Assembly: GCA_021770245.1 (NCBI GenBank) | Contig: JAETRI010000007.1 | Location: 62,001-126,000, forward strand | DNA from: Lachnospiraceae bacterium | GTDB taxonomy: Bacteria > Bacillota > Clostridia > Lachnospirales > Lachnospiraceae | Direction: 5' to 3' | DNA: 64,000 nucleotides | Shown: piece after piece, positions 55,422 through 64,000 of the stretch | Layout: every line of letters begins with the position of its first letter | Numbering within the stretch: the stretch's first letter is position 1 | The notes under the pieces: generated by a model | Told to the model about the DNA's origin: nothing | What the model saw: only the letters and a program-made list of their open reading frames with translations | The model's database searches: none | Program-made: the position numbers and the translations under genes

Positions 55422-56303
55422 TCAACCTTCCTCCCGTTCCCCATGCCAGGCATCCAGCAGCTTATTCAGCAGCGCCAGAAGCTGCTGCTGTTCCTCCTCG
55501 TCCAGGGCCGTGAACATCCCCTGCATGCGGTCCTTATGCTGCCGTTTTAATGCTTTCATGGCCTCTTTCCCTTCATCGGTAATCGAGATATCTACGCCGC
55601 GCCTGTCCTGCTCGTTTTTCACGCGGACGATATACCCGGCATTTTCCAGCTTTCCCAGGATCTCGCTGAGGGAGCCCGGCTTCACGCCCAGTATGTCCTG
55701 AAGCCGCCGCTGGTTGATGAGGCCGCTTTCCGAAAGGATATAGAGAATGCGGAGCTGGCCCGCCCTGGGCAGGCCATTGTGATACAGATGATGGCCGCAT
55801 TCCCGCAGACGGGCGGCCAGCTGGCTTTCCGGCGTATCCGCTTCCAGGTTGTGCAGAAAGGCAGCGGCATCGTCCTGCCCGCCATGCCTGTGGTGAGGAT
55901 GGCCGCAGGGATGCGGCTCATGAGGATCCGGCCCATCGGGATGCCAATTTCCGCCGGCGTGTTCCCGGCGATGTTCACATGCAGGGAAGTCATCATGTTT
56001 TCCATGGCCTCTGTGTTCCCCGTGCTCTTCCAATGCTCCCCGGCCCCCGTGTCTTCCCCGGCCCGCAGGTTCTCCATGTTCCCTGTATCTCCAATCCTCT
56101 CCTCGGCCTCCCTGTTCTCCATATTCCCCATGGTCTCCCCGGCCCGCAGGTTCTCTGCGGCCTCCATGCCCTTCACGATCCTCGTAACTGCGCCTCGAAC
56201 GGTCCTCCAGGCCGAAATAGGATGCGCCGCGTCCGCAGCGCACCGTCTGCGCCGTACAATGATTGGGACAATGGGGGCAAGTGTTTTTATTCTCTTCTGC
56301 CAT
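55422..56303 (-). CDS. MarR-family regulator with Cys motif and Gly/His-rich low-complexity N-terminus
   Basis: C-terminal wHTH LRILYILSESGLINQRRLQDILGVKPGSLSEILGKLENAGYIVRVKNEQDRRGVDISITDEG; N-terminal CPHCPNHC. Confidence 0.85.
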   Translation of the reverse strand: MAEENKNTCPHCPNHCTAQTVRCGRGASYFGLEDRSRRSYEDREGHGGRREPAGRGDHGEYGEQGGRGEDWRYREHGEPAGRGRHGGRGALEEHGEHRGHGKHDDFPACEHRREHAGGNWHPDGPDPHEPHPCGHPHHRHGGQDDAAAFLHNLEADTPESQLAARLRECGHHLYHNGLPRAGQLRILYILSESGLINQRRLQDILGVKPGSLSEILGKLENAGYIVRVKNEQDRRGVDISITDEGKEAMKALKRQHKDRMQGMFTALDEEEQQQLLALLNKLLDAWHGEREEG

Positions 56304-56449
56304 ATGATTTCCTCCTTATTTCCTCAATTATTTCTGTACCTTACTATTTGCATTTTATACCTGGATTTTTCTTTTGTCAAGGTACCTAATATTATTTTTG
56401 AATGAATTTTTCACTCTCTTGTTGGAATTGCAAGATACGGAGGTAATAG

Positions 56450-56602
56450 ATTGAAAAATAAGCCCGATGGCTTATTTTTCAATCCTAATTTGTGCCGCAG
56501 GCGGCCCAAATCGAATCGCAGATGAGAAATCGCATCCGCGATTTCTCAGACATGAATCGAAGATTCATGTTGCGGTGCCGCAAAGGACGCGGCATGGAGG
56601 AT
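56450..56602 (+). repeat. Multi-hairpin repeat cassette (family 2)
   Basis: gattgaaaaataagcccgatggcttatttttcaatc...gccgcaaaggacgcggcatggagg; near-identical to 681-813 apart from an extra hairpin catgaatcgaagattcatg. Confidence 0.93.
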
Positions 56603-56693
56603 TATTGTGTATTGATATATCCGGAATATGAATTTGAATTTTGTACATAACTCTGTTTTAATTATGTGCAAAACAAGAAAGGAGGCGTTGAAG

Positions 56694-57047
56694 ATGCCAC
56701 AGATCAGGCCAATTACGGACCTACGGAACACCAATGAAATTTCCGAAATCTGTCATGCCAAAAAAGAGCCTGTGTTCATTACCAAAAACGGATATGGCGA
56801 TCTTGTTGTCATGAGCATGGAAACATATGAGTCCATGCCGGAAACCGCCAAAACAGATGCTGCAATCTTAGAAGCAGAAACCGAATATGCCCGGGACGGA
56901 ATATTTCATGATGCCAGAAGCGCATTTGATTCTTTAAGGAAAGGGGCCTATGCCGGCAAGGGCTATCGGCAGCTTTTCGTCGGAAATGATACGGTTATTT
57001 ACCGTATTGACGAAAAGCGCCGACAGGTTATCGTCATAACCGTCTGA
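56694..57047 (+). CDS. Phd/YefM-type antitoxin N-terminus joined to a RelE-like C-terminal remnant
   Basis: MPQIRPITDLRNTNEISEICHAKKEPVFITKNGYGDLVVMSMETYE (Phd/YefM) then GYRQLFVGNDTVIYRIDEKRRQVIVITV (RelE tail). Confidence 0.75.
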   Translation: MPQIRPITDLRNTNEISEICHAKKEPVFITKNGYGDLVVMSMETYESMPETAKTDAAILEAETEYARDGIFHDARSAFDSLRKGAYAGKGYRQLFVGNDTVIYRIDEKRRQVIVITV

Positions 57048-57118
57048 TACACTCCCAACCAGTTTTAACGCGCACGCGTTGTTTAACAGGGCCGTTCGTG
57101 CGCCGCCCCTTTTGCTCC

Positions 57119-58795
57119 CTATTCATAAGCGATCTTCAAAAGTTCCTCAGGCGTACTGATCCCCTTCTTCACCAGCTTGAGGGCGTTTTCTTTCAGTGTA
57201 TGCATCTGCTGGTGCTTTCTGGCGTACTCCACGATTTCCTCCGTGGAAGCGCGGTCGCTGATCATACGGCGCAGGGGAGCGTCCACGGCGATGATTTCGT
57301 GGATGGCGATGCGGCCCCTGTAGCCGGTATTGCTGCACTGGGCGCAGCCTCTTCCCCGGCGGATTTTCACCACGTCCTCTCCCAGAAGCCTGCGTTCCTC
57401 CGGGGTGGTATCCACCTCCTGGCTGCAGTTGGGACAGACCTTGCGCATCAGGCGCTGGGCCATGAGGCCCACCAGAGAGTTGGCGATGAGGTATTTCTCC
57501 ACGCCCATGTCCTCCAGACGCACGATGCTGGAAGCCGCGTCGTTGGTATGGAGCGTGCTGAGCACCACATGGCCCGTAATCGCCGCCCGGACGGAAATCT
57601 CCGCAGTCTCTCCGTCACGGGTCTCGCCCACCATGATGATGTCCGGGTCCTGACGCAGCAGGGCGCGCAGGCCGTTTTCAAAGGTCAGGCCGGCCACAGG
57701 GTTCACCTGGGTCTGGTTGATGCCCTTTACGTTTTTCTCCACCGGGTCTTCAATGGTGGAGATATTGAGCATCCGTTTGGAAAGGTATTCCAGGATCATG
57801 TAAAGGGTGGTGGATTTGCCGCTCCCTGTGGGCCCCGTGATATAGATGATCCCGTTGGGGCAGTTCAGCAGGGGAAGGAAATGCCGGTAGCTTTCGTCGT
57901 CCATACCGAACTGATCCGCATAGTCCAATTGGGCGGTGGAGGAAAGCAGGCGCAGTACGGCCTTCTCCCCGAACACGGTGGGCATCAGGGACACACGGAT
58001 ATTCACGGGTCCGCTCTCCGTCTTCACCCGGAAATGGCCGTCCTGGGGGATCCGCTTCTCCGCGATGTCCAGATTGGCCATGATCTTAATCCGGGCCACC
58101 AGGGGCTGATGGATGTTCCTCTGCAGGGATACATATTCCATGATCACCCCGTCGATACGCATACGCACCTTGGTTTCCCGGTCAAAGGGCTCGATATGGA
58201 TATCGCTGGCGTTGCTCTTGATGGCCCTTTCCACCAGGCTGTTGAGCAGGTGGATGATGGGCGCCTCCTCGTCCACATTGTCCAGCTCGGTGAGATCCAG
58301 ATCGCCCATGTCGTCGGATGCAAAGCCCTCATTGGCCTGGGTGGCCGCCTGTCTCGCCCCCACTTCCGCGAAATAATAGGAAATGGCCTGGCGCAGGGGT
58401 TTCTCCTCGCTAAGCAGGATCTGCAGATAGCAGCCCGTCTGCTGCCGTACTTCCTCCAGGGCAAAATAATTCAGGGGATCGTTCGTCACCAGCACCATGG
58501 TACGGTTTTTCACGCGAAGCGGCAGGAAAAGGTTCTTCTCGGCCAGTTCCTTGTCCACCATGGCCACTGCCTCCAGATCCACCTGCTGCTGGGACACGTC
58601 CACAATCTCCATTTCAAGCCTGCTGGCCAAAGCCTCCAGGACCTGCTGCTCGGTCACAAACTGCAGCTCGATCAGAATCTGTCCCACGCGCCTGTCCCTG
58701 TGCTCCTTTTGATAGGACAGGGCCTGCGCCAGCTGCGCTTCGTTCACATATCCTCTTTCTGTCAGTATTTCCCCGATTCTCAGATTCGCACTCAA
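57119..58795 (-). CDS. pilB: Type IV pilus assembly ATPase PilB/GspE
   Basis: GPTGSGKSTTLYMILE; ALLRQDPDIIMVGETRDGETAEISVRAAITGHVVLSTLHTNDA; CPNC zinc motif. Confidence 0.95.
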   Translation of the reverse strand: MSANLRIGEILTERGYVNEAQLAQALSYQKEHRDRRVGQILIELQFVTEQQVLEALASRLEMEIVDVSQQQVDLEAVAMVDKELAEKNLFLPLRVKNRTMVLVTNDPLNYFALEEVRQQTGCYLQILLSEEKPLRQAISYYFAEVGARQAATQANEGFASDDMGDLDLTELDNVDEEAPIIHLLNSLVERAIKSNASDIHIEPFDRETKVRMRIDGVIMEYVSLQRNIHQPLVARIKIMANLDIAEKRIPQDGHFRVKTESGPVNIRVSLMPTVFGEKAVLRLLSSTAQLDYADQFGMDDESYRHFLPLLNCPNGIIYITGPTGSGKSTTLYMILEYLSKRMLNISTIEDPVEKNVKGINQTQVNPVAGLTFENGLRALLRQDPDIIMVGETRDGETAEISVRAAITGHVVLSTLHTNDAASSIVRLEDMGVEKYLIANSLVGLMAQRLMRKVCPNCSQEVDTTPEERRLLGEDVVKIRRGRGCAQCSNTGYRGRIAIHEIIAVDAPLRRMISDRASTEEIVEYARKHQQMHTLKENALKLVKKGISTPEELLKIAYE

Positions 58796-58822
58796 AGCTT
58801 TCTCCTTCCGGCCGGACTCCGA

Positions 58823-59455
58823 TTACTCCACGACACTCTTATCAACCATATAGACCGCCAACAGGCACTCCACGTCAGGCTGTTCCACCACGTTCCAGTC
58901 CGCATCCAAATAGACCCTTTCATCCATCCGCAGGGAGCGTACCTGCACTGCCGGATAATTTTTCTCCACCTCGTCCAGGAACGCGAAAACCTTCGCCGCC
59001 TCTCCCCGTAAGGTCAGATTGCCATAGGCAGTGAGGATGTAGCGCTCCGACGGTATCCTGTCGCTCTCCGCCGTCACTCCGTACAGATAGGCTTCCGGTA
59101 TGGCGGGAACCGCTCCCTCAATGGACAAAGACACCGGGAAAAGCCCATGCTTCAGCGCCAGCCCGGTGAGCAGTTCGTCAATCTGGCGGTTTTCCATGGC
59201 CTCATAGTAGGGAGCGGAAGCTTCCTCCAGCGCTGCCCTGCGGGTTTCGATGGAACGTTCCAGCTGGGGAATGGAGTCCATCAGCGCGCTCATTTCCACC
59301 ACGGTGTCCTCCAGCATCTCCGCCTGGAGGACGTTCTCCTGGTAGCGCCCGATCCCCGGCATGATCAGCAGACGGACGAAGAGAAAAAGGATCAATGCGC
59401 TCAGGGAAATTTTCAGAAGCAAAATATCGCTTTGGGTCAATTCCAGTTTCATCAC
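58823..59455 (-). CDS. pilO: PilO-like pilus assembly protein
   Basis: N-terminal TM then coiled coil; position between PilB and PilM genes. Confidence 0.65.
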   Translation of the reverse strand: MMKLELTQSDILLLKISLSALILFLFVRLLIMPGIGRYQENVLQAEMLEDTVVEMSALMDSIPQLERSIETRRAALEEASAPYYEAMENRQIDELLTGLALKHGLFPVSLSIEGAVPAIPEAYLYGVTAESDRIPSERYILTAYGNLTLRGEAAKVFAFLDEVEKNYPAVQVRSLRMDERVYLDADWNVVEQPDVECLLAVYMVDKSVVE

Positions 59456-61005
59456 ACGTCTCCCTCCTCGTCCGCCGCGTCTTCCGCAAAACCGTCCGTC
59501 CCGGCCTCCGGCACGGAGCCGTCCCCGCCGCGGTCCTTTCCTTCTCCCGCATCTTCCGGCGTCTTTCCCTGCGCCTGCGCCTCTTCAGAGATCCGCCCTT
59601 CCATGGTACAGGAAACGGAAAGCGTATACCATTCGTCCTCAAAGTCATACCCCGAATAGTCCACCGTATGGAAAAGGTTGCTCTCCTGCAGCGCCAGAAT
59701 ATAGGCAGGCACATCTATGACTTCCCGGCTGCTGGCCTCAAAGGTCAGCACTCCCGTGGAAGCGTCATACCCGGTGACGGAGCAGCCGATCCTGCTTCCC
59801 CCGACGCTTTCAATCCGGCTCAGCACATCGCTGGACAGCTCCGGATAGACGGACAGGTTCTGGTCCGTCCGCTCCACTGCCGCAATCCCTCCCTCTATTT
59901 CTCCGAGCCGCTGCTGCAGCGAAAGCGCCTCCTGATACCTCTCCTGGGTGGCCGGAGAGTCGATCCACTCCTGTTTGGTACGGATCTTTCGGGCCGCCGC
60001 CGCATTCATCACCGCCACGACCCCGGTCACCGCCAGGCAGCCCGCCAGCACCGCCCCCGGAAGGATCAGGTGTTTCCAGGCTTTCCGGTCCCCCTGCTCC
60101 CTTTCGGCCCTTTCCCTCATCTCCCGGTACAGGTCAATCCGCTTCTCCCTTTTTCCCGCGCATACCAGGGCTCCCACACAGGCAGCCCAGTCGGCGGCCG
60201 TCTCTTGCTGCGGCATGGCGATCCGCCGATCCAGGGACAGGGGAGACGCCTTCAGATTCAAAGCCTCTATCCCCTCCAGGCTCACTTCAAAATCCTCCGC
60301 CGCACAGCCCGCAAAATACACCCAGGTAACGGGATTCTCCCTCTTTTCCCCGGAATAAAACTGCAGGATCCCGGAAATGCTCCTCACAATCTCCGTGCCG
60401 AAGTCCAGCGTACCCGGTTCGCTGAACAGACGGTTCCGCCCGGAATACAGATATCTCCCTCCCTGGCAGAGAATACTGGTCATACTCCCTTCTTCAAAGA
60501 AAAGGAAGATGGCGGTGGCATCCCGGCCTCCCTCCGTCTGTCCCAAAAGGCGCAGGTATCCTTCCATAGGGACCGTTATGCCTCCGACCGTGATCCCGGC
60601 CTCCCCGCACATCTTGAGAAAGCGTTCCAGCTGCCCTTCATCCGCGCCTCCCGCGCAGATATCCAGCCCGCTTTTTTTATCCGAATAAATGGGGGCAAAA
60701 TCCGCGGTTTCGTTCCGGAATCCGTCCGCCATCTCCTTTGACGCCATAGCCGCAAGCTGCCTGCCCTTTGCATAAGGCAGCTTCATCACCCTGGCCGAAC
60801 ACAAACCGGCCGGAAGCACCAGGCGGACGGGATTGGTTTTCCATTCCCCATTAAGCCCGGCCAGCGCCTGTCCCCAGCGGTCAAAGGAATCCCCCTGCCC
60901 CTGCAGGGAAACCTTTTCCACCCGGGTCAGCGCGGGAAATCTTCCCTCTCTGCCTGACGCCGCCAGGATGCAGTCCTCCCCAAATACGATGACACTCTGA
61001 CTCAT
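59452..61005 (-). CDS. Apparent PilM-PilN fusion protein of the type IV pilus system
   Basis: PilM-like actin fold N-terminus, then a TM helix and PilN-like domain in the same frame. Confidence 0.7.
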   Translation of the reverse strand: MSQSVIVFGEDCILAASGREGRFPALTRVEKVSLQGQGDSFDRWGQALAGLNGEWKTNPVRLVLPAGLCSARVMKLPYAKGRQLAAMASKEMADGFRNETADFAPIYSDKKSGLDICAGGADEGQLERFLKMCGEAGITVGGITVPMEGYLRLLGQTEGGRDATAIFLFFEEGSMTSILCQGGRYLYSGRNRLFSEPGTLDFGTEIVRSISGILQFYSGEKRENPVTWVYFAGCAAEDFEVSLEGIEALNLKASPLSLDRRIAMPQQETAADWAACVGALVCAGKREKRIDLYREMRERAEREQGDRKAWKHLILPGAVLAGCLAVTGVVAVMNAAAARKIRTKQEWIDSPATQERYQEALSLQQRLGEIEGGIAAVERTDQNLSVYPELSSDVLSRIESVGGSRIGCSVTGYDASTGVLTFEASSREVIDVPAYILALQESNLFHTVDYSGYDFEDEWYTLSVSCTMEGRISEEAQAQGKTPEDAGEGKDRGGDGSVPEAGTDGFAEDAADEEGDV

Positions 61006-61228
61006 TTTTCCTCGCATTCTGCCGCCTCCGGGCGGCTTTTTGTTTCCTAATCGAAAATGGCAGGACCGCCATTCTCTGTCTTCCATCCATACCTGCATCG
61101 CTTTTTGCAGGCGGTCCTTGGCCCGCATAACCGATCCTTCAGGCGCAGGTTATACGCAGCCTGTAAAAACATGGGGAAACCCGCTTTCCGAAAGCCGGTT
61201 CCGTCCACATCCCTTCCCGCAGCATCCT

Positions 61229-62425
61229 CTAAGCTGCTCCCTCTATAGCACTGTAGGACTCATAGACCGGCAGCATCACAGCCACAATAATAAAGCCTAC
61301 CAGAAACGCCATAATACAGATCAACACGGGTTCCAGCATGGTCACCAGCCGCTTGGTGGCGCTTTCCGCTTCCTCCTCCATGGTCAGCGCAATGGAGTCC
61401 AGCATGGCATCCAGACGTCCGCTCTCCTCCCCCACAAGGATGGAACTGGAAAGCTTGCGCAGAAAACCGTCCACCCCCCGCAGCGCCTGGGAAAGCGGGA
61501 TGCCGCTGCGCACCATGGTGATCACCTGATCAAACTGGCTGCGCACATAGACATTGCCCACGGTATCCCCTGCGGTCTGCAGCGCCGAAGCAATCGGCAT
61601 GCCGCTGGAATACAGGCTGCTCAGGGTCCTGGAAAAACGCGCCGTATAGATCACCTTATTCAGCTTACCCACCACGGGCATGTGTACCTTCATATAATCA
61701 ATGCCGTAACGCACCCTTGGGATTTTCAGCACAATCCGCAGGATCACAGCTAAGATTGCCACAACCAGCAGGGCAACGTACCACTGGTTCACCAGGAAAT
61801 CCGAAGCCCCCATCAGCATTTCCGTCACCGCAGGAAGGCTTTCCATTTCATTGAAAAGCTCCTCAAACTGAGGCAGGATAAAGGTCACAATCAAAATCAC
61901 CACCGCCACGCACAGCACCAGCAGCACTGCCGGATAGGTCATAGCCGAACGCACCTGCCCTTTCAGCCGGTTTTCCCTTTCATAATGCAAAGACAGCCGG
62001 TTCATCACCGCATCGATATTCCCGCTGCCCTCCCCGGAACGGACCATTCCCAGCATCAGCTGCGGGAAACAGTTTTTCTGCTCCATGGCCTCCGACAGGC
62101 TGACCCCCTTCTTCAATTCCGTCAAAAGATCCAGATAGAGCGCCCGCGTGGCAGCAGAAAGCCCCTCCTCATCCGCAATGATCTCCAGCCCCCGCACAAT
62201 GCTCACCCCGGAGGACAGCAGTGTGGAAAGCTCCCTGCAAAACTCGGAAAGCTGTTTTGACGAAAGCTTCCTGTGTTTCTTCACCGCGGACGCTTCCTTT
62301 GCTTCGATCAGAAACAGACCCTGTTCCTTCAGCTGCTGCGCCAAGACGCCCTCCCCGGCAGCTTCCATGGATCCCCGCCGGAGTTTTCCGTCCATCCCCT
62401 TTGCCGTATATCGGAAATTTGCCAT
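61229..62425 (-). CDS. pilC: Type IV pilus inner membrane platform protein PilC/GspF
   Basis: FRYTAKGMDGKLRRGSMEA; ELSTLLSSGVSIVRGLEII; two T2SSF repeats. Confidence 0.94.
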   Translation of the reverse strand: MANFRYTAKGMDGKLRRGSMEAAGEGVLAQQLKEQGLFLIEAKEASAVKKHRKLSSKQLSEFCRELSTLLSSGVSIVRGLEIIADEEGLSAATRALYLDLLTELKKGVSLSEAMEQKNCFPQLMLGMVRSGEGSGNIDAVMNRLSLHYERENRLKGQVRSAMTYPAVLLVLCVAVVILIVTFILPQFEELFNEMESLPAVTEMLMGASDFLVNQWYVALLVVAILAVILRIVLKIPRVRYGIDYMKVHMPVVGKLNKVIYTARFSRTLSSLYSSGMPIASALQTAGDTVGNVYVRSQFDQVITMVRSGIPLSQALRGVDGFLRKLSSSILVGEESGRLDAMLDSIALTMEEEAESATKRLVTMLEPVLICIMAFLVGFIIVAVMLPVYESYSAIEGAA

Positions 62426-62478
62426 CCGAAAACTCCTCTCCTGCGCGACAGTTCAGACCCGTCCGAACCGTTCCTCTC

Positions 62479-63279
62479 CTACAATAACGACAGATACCAC
62501 CCCACGGCCGCATCGCCCCAAAAAAGCGAGGCCGAAAGCCCCAGGGCCAGAAACGGCCCAAAAGCGATCTGCTCCTTCCGGGAAACCCGTCCCGCCGCCA
62601 GCATCCCGATGCAATAGATGCCCCCCAAAAGAAGCCCCACAAACATCGCAAAAACCACCGCCCGCCAGCCCAGCAGAAAGCCGCTCGCCGCCATCAGCTT
62701 GATATCCCCGCCGCCGAAAGCCCCGGATACCGCCAAGGCCAGAACGAACATGGGCACCGATACCGCCGCAGCCCCGATGAGCCTGTCTGCCAATCCGTGC
62801 TCCGGAAACAGCCACAACGCAGCGAGCCCCAGCAGGACGATCCCTATATGAAAACGGTCATAAATGACCCTTGTATCCCAATCAATCAAGGCAACCATGG
62901 CCAGGATCCCCAAATACAGGAAACCCCAAAGCCCTGCCGGAGAGATCACCCCCGATCCGGAAAGCCCTCCGCCCTGCTCCCGTCCGAAAAACCAACAGCA
63001 CCAGACAAAGGCAGCCCCTCCGGCCAATTCCATACCCAGATACCGCACCGGGATTTTCCCGCCGCAGCCCCGGCATTTCCCACCCTGCACCACATAACTG
63101 ATGCAGGGAATCAACTCCGCAGCCGTCAACACCCTCCCGCAGCCGGGACAATGGCTCCGGCCGCGCACCACGCTCTCCCCGATCGGGAGCCGGCACGCCA
63201 CCACTTGGAAAAAACTGAATATACTCGCTCCCATGGCAAACCGAAGCAGCCACAGCAAGCCGTTCAGCATAACGATCAT
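62479..63279 (-). CDS. pilD: Prepilin peptidase (PilD-like, A24 family)
   Basis: CPGCGRVLTAAELIPCISYV, CRGCGGKIPVRYLGMEL; FGGGDIKLMAASGFLLG catalytic motif. Confidence 0.94.
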   Translation of the reverse strand: MIVMLNGLLWLLRFAMGASIFSFFQVVACRLPIGESVVRGRSHCPGCGRVLTAAELIPCISYVVQGGKCRGCGGKIPVRYLGMELAGGAAFVWCCWFFGREQGGGLSGSGVISPAGLWGFLYLGILAMVALIDWDTRVIYDRFHIGIVLLGLAALWLFPEHGLADRLIGAAAVSVPMFVLALAVSGAFGGGDIKLMAASGFLLGWRAVVFAMFVGLLLGGIYCIGMLAAGRVSRKEQIAFGPFLALGLSASLFWGDAAVGWYLSLL

Positions 63280-63462
63280 ACTCAACCCTCTGCAGCCCAC
63301 AAGCAAAGCCTGCGGCACTGCCGCCATTAAGGAATTTGAAACACCGTTTCAAACTCGTTAACCCCTGCGGCCCGCAGACGCAGCCTGCAATCCTGCATCC
63401 ATCCAAAAACAAAAAAGCTCCAAACATCCCGCCGCCCTTGAAACAGGGGCACACACCCTGCA

Positions 63463-63987
63463 TCAATAAACGGCAGTGTACTCTGTCTGAATATAAGGTT
63501 CCTGATACGATACCACATAACGAAGCGGATCCTTACAATAACTCACGGTAAAGTCCCCCTCCCGATACAGGAAACGCAATACCTCATAACCGCTCTCATC
63601 CGTCTGCAGAACCCAAAAATCCCCAGGCACCTTACTGTCCACAAGCACCCTTCTCCAGACCTCCTCCGTGACCCCTCCCTCCCGGGAGGGATCACGGAAA
63701 GGCCGGCTTGCGGCATAACTCTCCGTCGCCGCCACCTGCAGCGCCAACCGCAGCGCTTTCGCATTCCCCAAAGCCACCTGCGCATCCGCCCGCCGCATAA
63801 TCGCCAGACTCCCCGGGATTGCGGCAGTTAGGACGGCAAGGATGAGGACGGTGACCGTAAGAATCTGGGTTAAACGCCTGTTTTTTAGTTCGCCTTTTAC
63901 CAAATTTTTATTGGAAAGTCCATATTTTAATAACATGTTTTCTTTACGGCGTAATCTTATATTTTTCATCAGTTGCATTGATGTCAT
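63463..63987 (-). CDS. Atypical pilin-like protein at the head of the pilus locus
   Basis: Single N-terminal TM then AQVALGNAKALRLALQVAATESY; no GFTLIE motif; start uncertain near the window edge. Confidence 0.5.
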   Translation of the reverse strand: MTSMQLMKNIRLRRKENMLLKYGLSNKNLVKGELKNRRLTQILTVTVLILAVLTAAIPGSLAIMRRADAQVALGNAKALRLALQVAATESYAASRPFRDPSREGGVTEEVWRRVLVDSKVPGDFWVLQTDESGYEVLRFLYREGDFTVSYCKDPLRYVVSYQEPYIQTEYTAVY

Positions 63988-64000
63988 ATTTGCATTTTAC

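Noticed and set aside
57048-57118. Another remnant of the palindromic element (cagggccgttcgtgcg)
   Set aside because: Only about 16 bp similar to the right arm; too short to support.
57098-59011. 637-aa plus-strand ORF opposite pilB
   Set aside because: Antisense of a clear PilB gene; no recognisable domains and codon-mirror composition.

Overview
A 64 kb chromosomal window from a GC-rich Firmicute, probably Lachnospiraceae-like (inferred from gene content and synteny). Nearly all of it is coding. Left to right: an Opp/Dpp-type ABC transporter with an M20 peptidase and a solute-binding lipoprotein; a small UroD-like / SDR / two TIM-barrel cluster; ywlC-rpiB-upp-dCMP deaminase; a SleB-type hydrolase; a complete F-type ATP synthase operon (c subunit carries a Na+-binding signature); MoxR-DUF58-membrane protein; a methyltransferase; a large exported protein; queT with a candidate preQ1 riboswitch; CIRCE-hrcA-grpE-dnaK-dnaJ-prmA-rsmE; cysteine desulfurase-thiI; an HPr-like protein; mtaB; ireB-ruvX-DUF1292-RNase J-YlbF; O-methyltransferase; U32 peptidase; accessory genes (MORN, GNAT, kinase-like, His-rich MarR, antitoxin/toxin remnant); and a compact type IV pilus locus with an apparent PilM-PilN fusion. 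The most unusual feature is non-coding. Many genes have a GC hairpin directly abutting the Shine-Dalgarno (SD). At about ten loci this is expanded into modular repeat cassettes that begin with an RTTGAAA...TTTCAAY hairpin, follow an older SD-like motif, and end with a new SD before the start codon. One cassette is tandemly amplified (4 x 67 bp) before thiI, and its SD can pair with an internal CTCCC. Separately, three copies plus a remnant of a 210-240 bp near-perfect palindromic element occur; outer arms differ between copies but stay self-complementary. No rRNA, tRNA, CRISPR array or transposase was recognised by eye.
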